Shown: positions 9,002 through 19,040, counted from the first letter of the stretch. The stretch: 64,000 nucleotides of DNA from Pseudomonadota bacterium (GCA_021777335.1 JAJYDT010000003.1:28376-92375); one strand, 5' to 3'. Numbers and translations are program-made. The notes: generated by a model not told the origin, from the sequence alone.

Positions 9002-9649
9002 TCAGCGTCCGTCCGGGACGCGTGATGACGCGTGTTCCGCGGCCACCATGCGCAGGGCTTCCCGCATCCGCGTGAACGCCTGGCCACGGTGACTCAAGCG
9101 GTTTTTTTCGGTTGGATCGAGCTCGGCCGCTGAGCATCCGAGGTCGGGGACAAGGAACACCGGGTCGTAACCGAACCCGTTGGCGCCGCGTGGCGCGTCG
9201 AGGATCATACCCTCCCAGCAGCCCTCACAGAGGATCGGTGCCGGGTCGTCGGGGCGACGCAGGTATACGGCCAGGCAGCGGAAGCGCGCGGTGCGGGCGC
9301 GTGGCGGGATCGCCTTGAGTGCCGCGAGCAGTTTATTGAGGTTCGCGATGTCGCCCGCGTCGTCGCCCGCGTAGCGTGCTGAATACAAGCCAGGAGCGCC
9401 ACCGAGCGCATCGACCTCGAGCCCAGAGTCCTCACCGATCGCAGGCAGCCCGGTGTTCGCGCTCGCATGCCGGACCTTGATCAGGGCATTTTCGATGTAG
9501 GTCAATCCGGTCTCCGCAGGGCTGGAGATGCCCCATGCGGACTGTGGCTGTACGCTGAACGTGCCGCTGAGCAAGGCCTCGATCTCACGCGCCTTGCCGG
9601 CATTCCCGCTCGCGAGCACCAGAACCGGCGCCTGGGCATCCGCTGTCAT
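9002..9649 (-). CDS. rdgB: XTP/dITP diphosphatase RdgB (HAM1 family)
   Basis: The 215-residue product hydrolyses non-canonical purine nucleoside triphosphates (dITP, XTP) to monophosphates and so keeps them out of DNA. The family start [19 protein letters not shown] (phosphate-binding S/T-x-N-x-x-K loop) is followed by [13 protein letters not shown], the catalytic [13 protein letters not shown] and the [12 protein letters not shown] and SHRGQAF motifs. Length is normal. Its start overlaps the rph stop by 4 nt, giving the conserved rph-rdgB pair. Confidence 0.95.
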   Translation of the reverse strand: MTADAQAPVLVLASGNAGKAREIEALLSGTFSVQPQSAWGISSPAETGLTYIENALIKVRHASANTGLPAIGEDSGLEVDALGGAPGLYSARYAGDDAGDIANLNKLLAALKAIPPRARTARFRCLAVYLRRPDDPAPILCEGCWEGMILDAPRGANGFGYDPVFLVPDLGCSAAELDPTEKNRLSHRGQAFTRMREALRMVAAEHASSRVPDGR

Positions 9650-10365
9650 GGGCTGGCAAGGGCGCGCTGCTGGTGTCCGATCAGCTCGCGAATGCCGTGG
9701 CGCGCAAGCTCCGTCATGCGCAGCATCTCTTCGAGGGTGAAGGGGCGCCCCTCCGCCGTGCCCTGGATTTCGACAAAGCCGCCTTCCGCATTCATCACAA
9801 AATTCATGTCGGTCTGGGCGGCCGAATCCTCAAGATAGTCGAGATCCAGCACGACCTCCCCTTGGCACACACCGACCGACACCGATGCCACAGAGTGGCG
9901 GATCGGATTGCGGGTGATCAGACCCTTTTCGAGCAGACGCGAGACTGCGTCCGCGAGGGCGACGTAGCCCCCCGTGATCGAGGCCGTGCGCGTACCGCCG
10001 TCGGCCTGCAGCACGTCGCAGTCTACCGTGATGGAGCGCTCCCCCAGCTGCCTGAGGTCCAAAACAGAACGCAATGACCGCCCGATCAGTCGCTGTATCT
10101 CAAGGGTGCGGCCGCCTTGCTTGCCACGTGCGGCCTCGCGCGGCATGCGCTGTCCGGTCGAGCGGGGCAGCATCCCGTACTCTGCGGTGATCCAGCCCTG
10201 CGCTTTGCCCTTAAGGAACTGCGGCACCTTTTCTTCGACCGTGGCATTGCACAGCACGCGCGTATCGCCGAACTCGACCAGCACCGATCCTTCGGCGTGC
10301 CGCGTGTAGTGACGGGTGATTCGAACAGGCCTGAGTTCGTCCGCTGCGCGTCCGCTGAGTCGCAT
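9646..10365 (-). CDS. rph: Ribonuclease PH
   Basis: The 239-residue protein is RNase PH, a phosphorolytic 3'-5' exoribonuclease that trims tRNA 3' ends. It starts [20 protein letters not shown] and contains the hallmark strings [20 protein letters not shown] and [36 protein letters not shown]. The full length suggests it is active, unlike the frameshifted copy of E. coli K-12. It opens the rph-rdgB(-hemW) run on the minus strand. The 58 bp upstream separates it from the phosphatase gene. Confidence 0.96.
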   Translation of the reverse strand: MRLSGRAADELRPVRITRHYTRHAEGSVLVEFGDTRVLCNATVEEKVPQFLKGKAQGWITAEYGMLPRSTGQRMPREAARGKQGGRTLEIQRLIGRSLRSVLDLRQLGERSITVDCDVLQADGGTRTASITGGYVALADAVSRLLEKGLITRNPIRHSVASVSVGVCQGEVVLDLDYLEDSAAQTDMNFVMNAEGGFVEIQGTAEGRPFTLEEMLRMTELARHGIRELIGHQQRALASP

Positions 10366-10423
10366 GGTGGTGCCGTACCTGGATGGGATAGACCACGGAT
10401 TCTAACAGGAAGCGGCGGCGCGA

Positions 10424-11332
10424 TCAGTGTGGGGATTTCGGGTCGCGTCGGTGTACCAGTTTTTCAATCTCTGACAGGGCTTCCTCGACGCTATAGTCCT
10501 CGATGTTTTGCGGGTGGCTCCCGAGGGTGTCCGGTTGAGCGTTGCCCGGGACTGCCCCGGCAGGGGCTGGTCGCAGGGGCGGGCAAAGCGCGCGCGCCTC
10601 GCGCCAGCGCAGGCATATGGCGCTCACGTTGTCAGAATGCCCATCCATGCGCTCCTCGGCCGCGAGCAGCAGATCGTCGAGCGCCTCCTCAAGCGTGCCT
10701 TCACGTAGATGCAGGGCCATCTCCCGCGCATCAAAGGCTTCCCACAGGCCGTCGCTGCAAAGCAGCACCACGTCATCGTAGTGCAACGGCGTCTCGGGCC
10801 CTATGCTGATGCTGGGAAGCTCATGGGCGCCGAGGCATTTGAACAGCTGGCTCTTGTCAGGGTGCTCCGGCATCTCCTCTTCGGTCAGCACGCCGCCCTG
10901 CCGCAGACGCTCGACCGGGGTGTGATCGAGGGTGCGCGCGATGACGGCATGATTGCGCAGGTGATAGAGCCGGCTGTCGCCGACGTGTGCCCAGTAGGCA
11001 TAGCCATCCTGCACGAGGCACGCAACGCACGTGGTGCGGGGCTCAATCGGAGGGCGTAGGGCCGCACCCCGTTGATACATGCGCTTGTGCGCATCGCTGA
11101 GCGACATGGCCAGGAACGCGGGCGGATTGTCGATGTGCTGCTTCTTGAGGCCGCGGAACGTATTGAGGACCGTGTCAACGGCGATCTGAGCGGCCAGTGC
11201 GCCGCCCTCATGTCCGCCAAGACCATCAGCAAGAACCATCAGTATCGTGTGCGCCCGTTCCGCTACCCCGACGCGATCCTGGTTGGAGGGGCGTGCCCCG
11301 GTCCGGCTCCCGTACGTGATCTCGTATTTCAT
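10424..11332 (-). CDS. PP2C-family serine/threonine phosphatase
   Basis: A metal-dependent PPM/PP2C phosphatase of 302 residues. All metal-binding motifs are present: RTGARPSNQDR, LADGLGGHEGG, AHVGDSRLYHL, CSDGLWEAF and GHSDNVSAICL. The C-terminal 60 residues are Pro/Ala-rich and probably disordered. I place the start at ATG 11332 (MKYEITYGSRTG), because the conserved domain begins there and it forms a 4-nt ATGA overlap with the kinase stop; the longer frame upstream has no domain content. The coupled kinase (11329-12288) is the probable opposing enzyme, so the two form a reversible Ser/Thr phosphorylation switch. Targets are unknown; no type VI secretion gene is nearby. Confidence 0.9.
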   Translation of the reverse strand: MKYEITYGSRTGARPSNQDRVGVAERAHTILMVLADGLGGHEGGALAAQIAVDTVLNTFRGLKKQHIDNPPAFLAMSLSDAHKRMYQRGAALRPPIEPRTTCVACLVQDGYAYWAHVGDSRLYHLRNHAVIARTLDHTPVERLRQGGVLTEEEMPEHPDKSQLFKCLGAHELPSISIGPETPLHYDDVVLLCSDGLWEAFDAREMALHLREGTLEEALDDLLLAAEERMDGHSDNVSAICLRWREARALCPPLRPAPAGAVPGNAQPDTLGSHPQNIEDYSVEEALSEIEKLVHRRDPKSPH

Positions 11333-12288
11333 AGCTTGGGTTTGGGCCACGGCCAGCGCAGGCCCAGCCGGTTGAGGTAGGATCGGGGCCCGATGCCGGC
11401 GGGTCCGTGCGGCTCCATCGCCGGCTGTTTCAGCGCATTGAGGAGTTCCGGTACGGTCTGGGGCCGCTGGCTCGGGGCGTATTCGAGACACCAGTCGATC
11501 GTTTCCAGCAGGCCCGCCGAGTAGCGATGCGCAAACGCGACCGAGGCCCGCCGGTATTTGTCCTTGGCCTGCCGTTCGGGGGCTGGCGGTGGCGGTCGCC
11601 CGTTGATGCAGGCATACATCGATGCCCCCATCGCGTAGAGATCGGTAAAGGCCCCGAGCGCGCCCTTCTCATGCTGCTCGATCGGCGCGAAGCCAAAGGT
11701 CAGTGTCTGTGGTCCGTTGGGGCGCCCCGACTCACAGGCGCGCTGGGCGGCACCGAAATCGAGCAGCAGGGGGTTTCCTCCGGGCCGGAGGAAGATGTTT
11801 GCGGGTTTGATGTCGAGATGCAGCAACCCGTTGCGGTGCAGTTCCTCGAGGCCATCCAGCAGTGGTGGGAACACCGTGCGGATGAATTTCTCGCTCAAGC
11901 CCCTCGGATGGCGCTTGATATACCAGCGCAGATCGTTACCTTCCTCATAGCGCATGACCATGTAGGCGGTGTTGTGCGCGCGGAAGAAGTTGGTTACGCG
12001 AACGATGTTGGGGTGATGTACCCGCGCGAGCGCGCTGCCCTCCTCGAAAAACCGTTTGATCCCATGATGAAAGAAGCGCGCGCTCTCCACCGATGCCGGC
12101 TCGACCCGCCCGTTTGGCAGCCGGCGTGCCTGCATGCTCGGCAGGAACTCCTTGATCGCCACGCGTTCCTGGGTTTCAAGGTTGGTTGCAAGGTAGACCA
12201 GGCTGAATCCGCCACCGCCCAGGGTCTTCTCGATCCGATAGCCTTTGAGCAGGTAACCGTTGCTGAGCGGATTCTTACGTACACCCAT
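11329..12288 (-). CDS. Hanks-type serine/threonine protein kinase
   Basis: The 319-residue cytoplasmic protein has a complete eukaryote-like kinase domain: glycine loop TLGGGGFSLVYLA (about 22-34), ATP-binding Lys46 in VAIKEF, catalytic loop LLHLDIKPANIFL (HLD in place of HRD), DFG in LLLDFGAAQ, and the activation segment ending FAPIEQH. No transmembrane segment or PASTA/sensor domain is seen; the last about 45 residues are Pro-rich with clustered Trp/Lys. Loss of the HRD arginine usually means activation-loop phosphorylation is not required. It overlaps the PP2C gene by 4 nt. Two 11-bp tandem repeats lie 39-60 bp before its ATG. Confidence 0.9.
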   Translation of the reverse strand: MGVRKNPLSNGYLLKGYRIEKTLGGGGFSLVYLATNLETQERVAIKEFLPSMQARRLPNGRVEPASVESARFFHHGIKRFFEEGSALARVHHPNIVRVTNFFRAHNTAYMVMRYEEGNDLRWYIKRHPRGLSEKFIRTVFPPLLDGLEELHRNGLLHLDIKPANIFLRPGGNPLLLDFGAAQRACESGRPNGPQTLTFGFAPIEQHEKGALGAFTDLYAMGASMYACINGRPPPPAPERQAKDKYRRASVAFAHRYSAGLLETIDWCLEYAPSQRPQTVPELLNALKQPAMEPHGPAGIGPRSYLNRLGLRWPWPKPKL

Positions 12289-12326
12289 GATGACAGCTGC
12301 GCTGTTTCCTCTGGTCCCGTTGGTGA

Positions 12327-12348
12327 TTTACCATCCATTTACCGTCCA
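12327..12348. repeat. Two tandem 11-bp repeats upstream of the kinase gene
   Basis: TTTACCATCCA (12327-12337) is followed directly by TTTACCGTCCA (12338-12348), one mismatch, with a period of one helical turn. It sits in the 239-bp region between the divergent kinase and yicC genes and could be a regulator-binding site for either. The rest of this region shows no gene. Confidence 0.4.
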
Positions 12349-12527
12349 TTCCCGCTGCCTGGCTGGCGCGGTGTTCTGGATGAGGCACGAATCGTGCGGA
12401 TCTGGCTCTTTTTATAGTCGTTTGGACATGAAAATGCCATCATGACCCGGCGTGGGTGGCGCAAACCGGCACCTTGTGGTCGCCGCGTGGCGCGGATCGG
12501 GGCCATTCGCGGGATATTGGGGGGGTT

Positions 12528-13388
12528 ATGGCAAGTAGCATGACCGGTTTCGCGCGGCGCAGCCGCGCGCTGGGTCCTGGCGTGCTGACCTGCGAAATCC
12601 GGTCGGTGAATCACCGGTATCTGGAGATCGCGCTGCGGTTGCCGGATGCCATGCGCCCTCTCGAGGGCGCGCTTCGCGAGCGGCTCGCCGTCGACCTGAA
12701 ACGCGGCAAGGTGGAGTGCTCTGTGCGTCTTGAGGGCGGGACGGAGTCCCAGGACCTTGTCGTCAACGATCAGATCGTGGACTCCCTGTGCCGGCTGGGG
12801 GCCGAGCTTGAGCGCCGCCATGGAGTTGCGCCCCTGCGCGTGATTGACCTACTGCACTGGCCGAATGTCCTCGCTCCGGGTGTCGCCGACACGACCGTGC
12901 TGGCGCCAGCCGCGGAAGCGCTCGTGGCTGAGGCGCTGCAAGATCTTGTGGTGCATCGCGTGCGCGAAGGCGCGAAGCTCATGGTCGTCCTCAAGAGCCG
13001 GCTTGCCGATATCCGCGCGGAGGTCGCCCGGGTGAGGGAGATTGTGCCGGAACTCGTGCCGGAGTTCAGGGCGCGCCTGCGTTCGCGGCTTGCGGAGCTC
13101 ACGACCGGTGTGGATTCCACGCGTCTGGAGCAGGAGATCACGCTGTTCGCGCAGCGCAGCGACGTGAGCGAGGAACTGGACCGTCTGTGGGCGCACCTTC
13201 AGGAGGTCGAGCGGTTGCTGCAGGCGCCAGGCGCGGTCGGGCGCCAGCTGGACTTCATGATGCAGGAACTCAATCGTGAGGCCAATACGCTTGGTTCGAA
13301 ATCCACTGACCTGAGGCTGACCGCGGCATCGGTCGAGATCAAGGTGCTTATTGAGCAGATGCGCGAACAGATTCAGAACATCGAGTAG
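12528..13388 (+). CDS. yicC: YicC family endoribonuclease
   Basis: The 286-residue product belongs to the YicC/YloC family, reported to act in RNA turnover. It begins MASSMTGFARRSRALG, the family signature, and includes CEIRSVNHRYLEI and near the C-terminus QLDFMMQELNREANTLGSKS and IKVLIEQMREQIQNIE. I chose the ATG at 12528, preceded by a G-rich tract, because the 24 residues encoded upstream of it are not family-like. The gene lies 56 bp before gmk, the arrangement also found in many proteobacteria, and is divergent from the kinase-phosphatase pair. Confidence 0.92.
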   Translation: MASSMTGFARRSRALGPGVLTCEIRSVNHRYLEIALRLPDAMRPLEGALRERLAVDLKRGKVECSVRLEGGTESQDLVVNDQIVDSLCRLGAELERRHGVAPLRVIDLLHWPNVLAPGVADTTVLAPAAEALVAEALQDLVVHRVREGAKLMVVLKSRLADIRAEVARVREIVPELVPEFRARLRSRLAELTTGVDSTRLEQEITLFAQRSDVSEELDRLWAHLQEVERLLQAPGAVGRQLDFMMQELNREANTLGSKSTDLRLTAASVEIKVLIEQMREQIQNIE

Positions 13389-13444
13389 GAAAAGCCGCGC
13401 TGCGGTAAGGGTTTAGGCCACAATCGTTATCCAGAGTCAGTCGA

Positions 13445-14086
13445 ATGAACGGAATGCCGCGGGACCTATTTGTGCTCTCGGCGCCATCAGGCGCGGGCAA
13501 GACCAGTCTGGCAAAGGCGCTTAGAGAGTCGCTGCCGGATCTCGGCGTGGCCGTGTCTCATACGACGAGGCCCCCGCGTCCCGGTGAGCGGGACGGTGTG
13601 CATTATCATTTTGTCACGCACACACAGTTCGAGGATCTGATCGCCCAGGGCGTGTTTCTCGAGTATGCGCATGTGTTCGGCCATACCTACGGCACCAGCC
13701 GGGAGGCGCTCGCAGCCGTGCGCCGCCAGGGCCGGGGGGTCCTGCTCGACATTGACTGGCAGGGGGCCCGCCGCATCAAGGCAGAGATGCCGTCCGCAGT
13801 GACCGTGTTCATCCTGCCACCCTCGATCGAGGTATTGAAAGCGCGACTCAAGGGCCGTGCTCAGGACCACGACGAGGTCGTGGAGCGGCGCATGCGCGAG
13901 GCCACATCCGAGATCAGCCATTACCACGAGTTCGATCATGTTGTTGTCAACGATGATTTCGAGCAGGCGCTTGCAGATCTCAAGGCCATTATCCGCGATG
14001 GAGCACCGCTGCGGGCTGTACCGCCGGATCTGCCTGCGCTCCTGCTGGCCGGAGCTGGTAAAGGCGGTGAAAAACCTCTAACATAG
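13445..14086 (+). CDS. gmk: Guanylate kinase
   Basis: The 213-residue enzyme phosphorylates GMP to GDP using ATP. The P-loop is LSAPSGAGKTSLAKAL, followed by the GMP-binding SHTTRPPRPGE, DGVHYHFV and YGTSREAL, then LLDIDWQGARRIK. Length is typical. It opens the gmk-rpoZ-spoT-ridA-recG run that links guanine nucleotide metabolism with (p)ppGpp turnover. Confidence 0.97.
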   Translation: MNGMPRDLFVLSAPSGAGKTSLAKALRESLPDLGVAVSHTTRPPRPGERDGVHYHFVTHTQFEDLIAQGVFLEYAHVFGHTYGTSREALAAVRRQGRGVLLDIDWQGARRIKAEMPSAVTVFILPPSIEVLKARLKGRAQDHDEVVERRMREATSEISHYHEFDHVVVNDDFEQALADLKAIIRDGAPLRAVPPDLPALLLAGAGKGGEKPLT

Positions 14087-14110
14087 AACGATCAAGACGC
14101 AGGTGACGCA

Positions 14111-14383
14111 ATGGCCAGAATCACAGTAGAAGACTGCCTCGACAACGTGGACAACCGGTTCCAGCTGGTGCTCGTCGCGGCCAAACGCGCACGGCAGCTT
14201 GCCAATGGCGCGGAGCCGTGTGTGGCACGGGAAAACGACAAACCCACCGTCATCGCCCTGCGCGAGATTGCGACCGGCTTCGTCACAAACGCCATCCTGG
14301 ACGGCAGCACCCAGGCGGGGCTGGAGGCGGACGATGACGCAGACCACCTCTCCGCACCCGAGCAGCCCGTCTCAGCCTCCTAA
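14111..14383 (+). CDS. rpoZ: RNA polymerase omega subunit
   Basis: The 90-residue protein begins [20 protein letters not shown] and continues [11 protein letters not shown] and [17 protein letters not shown], all signature elements of the omega subunit, which helps assemble beta-prime and forms part of a ppGpp-binding site on RNA polymerase. It lies 24 bp after gmk. Its last 50 nt overlap the start of spoT in another frame, so translation of the two is probably coupled. Confidence 0.96.
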   Translation: MARITVEDCLDNVDNRFQLVLVAAKRARQLANGAEPCVARENDKPTVIALREIATGFVTNAILDGSTQAGLEADDDADHLSAPEQPVSAS

Positions 14384-16517
14384 AACGAAACGGCCGGCTG
14401 CGGCAGACGCGGCCGTCCGGGTCAGTTTCCATATCAGCGACCTGTGCCGGATCCTCGAGGGATACCTCCCGGCGCACGAGGTCGTGGACGTCTACCGCGC
14501 TTACCTCTTCGGGGCCCAGGCCCACGAGGGGCAGCACCGCCGCAGCGGCGAGCCCTACATCTACCATCCCATCGAAGTGGCGCATCTGCTTGCCGATCTT
14601 CATCTCGATCATCAGACCATCATCGCTGCGCTGCTGCACGACGTAATCGAGGATACGTCGACGGCCAAGGAGCAGCTGGTCGCGGATTTCGGGCGCGAGG
14701 TTGCCGATCTCGTTGATGGTGTCAGCAAGATCAGCCAGATCGAGTTCGAAAGCAAGGAAGAGGAGCAGGCGGAGAATTTCCGGAAGATGCTGATGGCGAT
14801 GGCGAAGGATCTGCGCGTCATCCTCATCAAGCTCGCGGACCGGGTGCATAACATGCGCACGCTTATCGCGTTGCCGCTGGCGCGCCGGCACGCGATTGCA
14901 CGCGAGACGCTCGACATCTATGCACCGATCGCCAACAGGCTGGGGCTGCATGCCTGGTCACTTGAGCTCGAGGACCTGAGCTTCGCCTGTCTTTACCCGC
15001 TGCGTCACCGGATTCTTGCCGACGCGGTGCGCAAGCGCCATGGGAATCGCAAGACGGTCGTCGAGAAGGTGCGCCAGGCGATCCTCGAGCAGCTGCGCCG
15101 GGACGGGCTGGTTGCAGATGTGACGGGACGGGAAAAGAACGTTTACGGCATCTACAAGAAGATGCGCCAGAAGAGGCTGACATTCGAGCGGGTCTACGAT
15201 CTGCACGCGTTCCGCATCATTGTTGACCGTGCCGACAACTGCTATCGCGCGCTCGGTGTGGTACATGGCCTCTACAAGCCGATACCGGGACGGTTCAAGG
15301 ATTACATCGCGATACCCAAGGCGAACGGCTACCAGTCACTGCACACGGTTGTGTTCGGACCCTACGGGCTGTCGGTCGAGGTACAGATCCGCACGGAGGA
15401 GATGCACCGGGTCGCGGAGGCGGGTGTCGCGGCTCACTGGCTTTACAAGAGTGGTGACGCGGGGGCCCAAAAGCGTGCCCTTCAGTGGCTGCACGGGCTC
15501 ATGGAGATCCAGCAGCAGGCGGGCAACCCGCGCGAATTCCTGGAGCATCTCAAGGTGGACCTGTTTCCGGACGAGGTCTACGTCTTTACGCCCAACGGCG
15601 ACATCAAGAAGCTGCCTCGGGGCGCGACCGTGGTCGACTTCGCTTACGAGGTGCACACCGATGTCGGCCATCACTGCGCCGGTGCACGTGTCAACCATCG
15701 GGCGGTGTCGCTGCGCACGCCACTGCATAACGGGGATCATGTGGAGGTTCTCACGTCCGGCTGGAGCACGCCGCACCCATCGTGGCTCAACTACGTTGTG
15801 ACCGGCAAGGCGCGCGCGCATATACGCAACTTCCTGAAGAATCTGCAGCACGACGAAGCGGTTCGTCTCGGTGAGCGCCTGCTTGGACGCGCGGTGAAGG
15901 CGTTCGGCGCGGATCTTTCCGCCGTGAGCGGCGCGCAGAAGCAGGCGCTCCTTGAGACGTTCAAACTCAAGGATTGGGCGGACCTCTTGTCGGACATCGG
16001 GCTCGGGAACCGCCTGGCGCCGATGGTGGCACGCCAGTTGCTCCCGGCGGCACCGGCCGTTCCCGAACGCTCTGATTCTCTGGCGATTCTCGGAACCGAA
16101 GGGATCGTTGTGAGCTACGCGAGGTGCTGCTGGCCGATCCCCGGCGACGCCGTACTCGGTTTCCTTTCATCGGGCCGCGGAATCGTCGTGCATGTGGAGG
16201 ACTGCCCGAACGTCGCAGAGTCGCGCAAGCACGCGGAAAAGTGGATCGACGTACAATGGGCGCCGCGCATCGAGGGCGTGTTTCCGGTCGCGCTGCGGAT
16301 AGAGGTACGCAACCAGCGTGGCGTGCTTGCGACCGTGGCCGCCGCAATCGCACAGATGGAGGCAAACATCGATACGGTATCGATCGAGGATCGTGACGGA
16401 CAGAATGCGATGATGGACTTCGTCGTGGAGGTCCGTAACCGGCAGCACCTTGCCAGGATCATCCGGCGGGTCCGGAGCCAGGATCAGGTGGTGCGCCTCA
16501 GCCGCCGTCGTGGCTGA
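14334..16517 (+). CDS. spoT: Bifunctional (p)ppGpp synthetase/hydrolase SpoT
   Basis: The 727-residue stringent-response enzyme has the complete RelA/SpoT plan. The N-terminal HD hydrolase (about 45-200) has [12 protein letters not shown] and [10 protein letters not shown]. The synthetase (about 240-370) has [11 protein letters not shown] and [24 protein letters not shown] domain (about 405-470) starts [20 protein letters not shown], and a C-terminal ACT domain spans about 655-727. The intact HD motif argues that it can hydrolyse as well as make (p)ppGpp. Start ATG at 14334 lies inside rpoZ; a later ATG would remove the conserved N-terminus. The first about 25 residues are a Ser/Pro-rich extension not found in E. 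coli SpoT. Confidence 0.95.
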   Translation: MTQTTSPHPSSPSQPPKTKRPAAADAAVRVSFHISDLCRILEGYLPAHEVVDVYRAYLFGAQAHEGQHRRSGEPYIYHPIEVAHLLADLHLDHQTIIAALLHDVIEDTSTAKEQLVADFGREVADLVDGVSKISQIEFESKEEEQAENFRKMLMAMAKDLRVILIKLADRVHNMRTLIALPLARRHAIARETLDIYAPIANRLGLHAWSLELEDLSFACLYPLRHRILADAVRKRHGNRKTVVEKVRQAILEQLRRDGLVADVTGREKNVYGIYKKMRQKRLTFERVYDLHAFRIIVDRADNCYRALGVVHGLYKPIPGRFKDYIAIPKANGYQSLHTVVFGPYGLSVEVQIRTEEMHRVAEAGVAAHWLYKSGDAGAQKRALQWLHGLMEIQQQAGNPREFLEHLKVDLFPDEVYVFTPNGDIKKLPRGATVVDFAYEVHTDVGHHCAGARVNHRAVSLRTPLHNGDHVEVLTSGWSTPHPSWLNYVVTGKARAHIRNFLKNLQHDEAVRLGERLLGRAVKAFGADLSAVSGAQKQALLETFKLKDWADLLSDIGLGNRLAPMVARQLLPAAPAVPERSDSLAILGTEGIVVSYARCCWPIPGDAVLGFLSSGRGIVVHVEDCPNVAESRKHAEKWIDVQWAPRIEGVFPVALRIEVRNQRGVLATVAAAIAQMEANIDTVSIEDRDGQNAMMDFVVEVRNRQHLARIIRRVRSQDQVVRLSRRRG

Positions 16518-16538
16518 ACGATTTTACGCGAGGAGTCT

Positions 16539-16925
16539 ATGAAAGAGGTGATCCAGGTGGCCGATGCCCCGAAGGCGATCGGCACATATTCGCAGGCGGT
16601 ACGCGCAGGCGACGTGGTGTATCTCTCCGGCCAGATTCCGCTGGATCCGGCGACGATGGAGCTCGTGCCGGGCGATGTCAGCGCCCAGGTGGAACGTGTC
16701 ATCGATAATCTTGCGGCAGTGGCGCGTGGCGCGGGCGCGGGACTTTCGGACATCGTCCGGTTGACGGTCTATCTCGTGGATCTTGCGCATTTTCCGGTGG
16801 TGAACGAGGTCATGGCGCGGCGTTTCGTGCCCCCTTACCCGGCCCGCGCCGTAGTCGGTGTCAAGACGCTGCCGCGCGCCGCAGCGGTGGAAATCGACGG
16901 GATCCTGGTTCTTCGCGGACGCTGA
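16539..16925 (+). CDS. ridA: RidA family enamine/imine deaminase
   Basis: The 128-residue protein is a RidA/YjgF/UK114 member that hydrolyses reactive 2-aminoacrylate-type imines. Family strings include [23 protein letters not shown] and the C-terminal [18 protein letters not shown], with the substrate-binding Arg in [10 protein letters not shown] good ribosome site (GAGGAGT) precedes ATG 16539. It lies 21 bp after spoT and 2 bp before recG, the place taken by trmH (spoU) in the E. coli spoT operon. Confidence 0.93.
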   Translation: MKEVIQVADAPKAIGTYSQAVRAGDVVYLSGQIPLDPATMELVPGDVSAQVERVIDNLAAVARGAGAGLSDIVRLTVYLVDLAHFPVVNEVMARRFVPPYPARAVVGVKTLPRAAAVEIDGILVLRGR

Positions 16926-16927
16926 CA

Positions 16928-18991
16928 TTGGACGACGGACTTAAGGGGCCGCCGGATCTGCGCGCGCCCGCCGGACTGTTGCCGGGTGTCGGCCCCAGGA
17001 TTTCCGAGCGGCTTGCGCGCCTGGGCCTGTCCACGCTCGCCGACCTGCTGCTGCACCTTCCGTTCCGGTACGAAGACCGCACACACGTGACCGCCATCGC
17101 GGCCCTGCGCGAAGACGTGGATGTACTGATTGAAGGTGAGATCATCGAGGTGCGGCGCGCGGCGCGCGGGCGGACCGCGCTTGCCTGCGTCATCGACGAC
17201 GGGACTGCGCGGGCGCTGTTGCGGTTCTTCCATTTGCATCCCTCTCAGGAAAAGATGTTCTCGGCCGGGCGCAGGCTTACCTGCTTTGGGCGTCCGCGCG
17301 GATCCTTCGCCGGTTTCGAGTTTGCGCATCCGCAGTGCCTTTTCGCACCGGGCCGGGCCGTCGAGTCGCATCTCACTCCGGTCTACCATACCGTGTCCGG
17401 GCTCGGACAGGTGGTCTTGCGCCGCATCATCCAGGAGGCCCTGGAACGCATGCCGGCAGAGCTGGCACGGCCGCTCGGCGTCCTGGGGGCGGAGGGATTT
17501 GCCAGCACTGCCGAGGTCCTCCGGTTTCTGCACCACCCGCCCGCAGGTACGAGGGTGAGGGGGGAGATGCGCCACCCTGCTGAGCGGCGCCTCGCTCTTG
17601 AGGAGCTCGTCGGTTTTGAGTTGCGCGCCCACCAGCGGCGGAGCCTGCGGCGTCACGAACCGGCGTTGCCGCTCGTGCCTCACGGGGTGCTCGCGCAGGG
17701 GCTGCGCCGGAGTCTGCCGTTTATGCTCACCCAGGGCCAGGAAAAGGCGCTTCGCGAGATCGTCACGGACCTCGGCCGGGCATGTCCGATGCGCCGACTG
17801 CTGCAGGGCGATGTTGGCTGCGGGAAGACCGTGATCGCGGCACTGGCCACGGCACACGCGGTCGACTCCGGCGCCCAGGCGGTCCTGATGGCGCCGACTG
17901 AACTCCTCGCTGAACAGCACTGGCGGAACTTCAATCACTGGTTTGCGCCGCTCGGACAGCCGGTGGTGTGGCTGTCAGGGATGCTTGGCCTGAGGGAGCG
18001 CAAGGCCACCCTCGCGGCCTTGTCTTCAGGCCGCGCCTGCATCGCGGTCGGCACCCATGCACTGTTCCAGCAGGGGGTCGAGTTTTACAGGCTTGGCCTC
18101 GTCTGTATCGATGAGCAGCACCGGTTCGGGGTCGCGCAGCGCGCGGCCCTTGCCGCCAAGGCCGGCGGATATCTGCCACATCAGCTGTTTATGACCGCAA
18201 CGCCGATCCCGCGCACGCTGGCGCAGACCTTCTATGCCGATCTCGACCTGAGCGAGATCCGCGAGCGGCCCTCGGGTCGCCGTCCGGTCATGACCTCGGT
18301 GCTGCCGCAAGCGCGCCGCGGTGAGGTGGTGGCACGGGTGCGCGAAGCCTGCCGTGCGGGCCGTCAGGCTTACTGGGTATGTCCCGCGATCGAAGAATCC
18401 CCTGCGGACCTCAAGGCCGCGACCACGACCGCGGAGAAGCTGCGCGCCGCGCTCCCGGAGCTTGCGGTCGGTCTGGTGCACGGGCGCATGCCGGGGGCCG
18501 AGAAGGAGCGTGTGATGCGGGATTTCTCCGAGGGCCGCCTGCCGCTCCTTGTTGCGACCACGGTAATCGAGGTGGGTGTCGACGTGCGAAACGCGAGCCT
18601 TATGGTGGTCGAGCATGCTGAACGTATGGGGCTTGCACAGCTGCATCAGCTGCGCGGCCGTGTCGGCCGCGGGGAAACCGAGAGTCATTGCGTGCTGCTC
18701 TACGCGCCGCCGTTGACCAAGGTCGCTCGGGAACGCCTGCGCTGTCTGCGTGCGACGGACGACGGCTTCGCGGTAGCGGAGCAGGACCTCGCACTACGCG
18801 GTCCGGGCGAGCTGTTCGGTGCCCGTCAGGCCGGAAGCCCGGTGTGGCGCGTGGCTGATCTCGCGCGCGACCGTGACCTGCTGCCAGCGGCGGGGGCGCT
18901 GGCGGCACGCCTGCTGCAGGATGCCCCGGAGGAGGCCGAACGGCTGCGTTCCCGCTGGACGGTCCTGCACGACCTTGGCGCACGCGCCTAA
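16928..18991 (+). CDS. recG: ATP-dependent DNA helicase RecG
   Basis: The 687-residue helicase remodels stalled replication forks and Holliday junctions. The N-terminal wedge region has GVGPRISERLARLGLSTLADLLLHLP and RYEDRT. Helicase motifs are I (LLQGDVGCGKTVIA), Ia (APTELLAEQHWRN), II (DEQH in VCIDEQHRFGV), III (LFMTATPIPRTLAQ), V (VATTVIEVGVDVRNA) and VI (QLRGRVGRGE). Length is normal. The start is TTG at 16928, immediately after ridA; no ATG lies near the conserved N-terminus, so the rare start is likely real and may lower expression. Confidence 0.95.
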   Translation: MDDGLKGPPDLRAPAGLLPGVGPRISERLARLGLSTLADLLLHLPFRYEDRTHVTAIAALREDVDVLIEGEIIEVRRAARGRTALACVIDDGTARALLRFFHLHPSQEKMFSAGRRLTCFGRPRGSFAGFEFAHPQCLFAPGRAVESHLTPVYHTVSGLGQVVLRRIIQEALERMPAELARPLGVLGAEGFASTAEVLRFLHHPPAGTRVRGEMRHPAERRLALEELVGFELRAHQRRSLRRHEPALPLVPHGVLAQGLRRSLPFMLTQGQEKALREIVTDLGRACPMRRLLQGDVGCGKTVIAALATAHAVDSGAQAVLMAPTELLAEQHWRNFNHWFAPLGQPVVWLSGMLGLRERKATLAALSSGRACIAVGTHALFQQGVEFYRLGLVCIDEQHRFGVAQRAALAAKAGGYLPHQLFMTATPIPRTLAQTFYADLDLSEIRERPSGRRPVMTSVLPQARRGEVVARVREACRAGRQAYWVCPAIEESPADLKAATTTAEKLRAALPELAVGLVHGRMPGAEKERVMRDFSEGRLPLLVATTVIEVGVDVRNASLMVVEHAERMGLAQLHQLRGRVGRGETESHCVLLYAPPLTKVARERLRCLRATDDGFAVAEQDLALRGPGELFGARQAGSPVWRVADLARDRDLLPAAGALAARLLQDAPEEAERLRSRWTVLHDLGARA

Positions 18992-19026
18992 GTCCGCTGG
19001 TGGTGGCGGCAGACCCTCGTGTGTTT

Positions 19027-19032
19027 CATAAT
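19027..19032 (+). promoter_or_regulatory. Candidate -10 element directly before ubiA
   Basis: CATAAT is followed by 8 nt and the ubiA ATG, with no Shine-Dalgarno sequence. Transcription would begin at or within a base or two of the ATG, so a leaderless ubiA message is possible. A matching -35 is weak. The same layout recurs before lgt. Confidence 0.3.
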
Positions 19033-19040
19033 GCGCGGCC

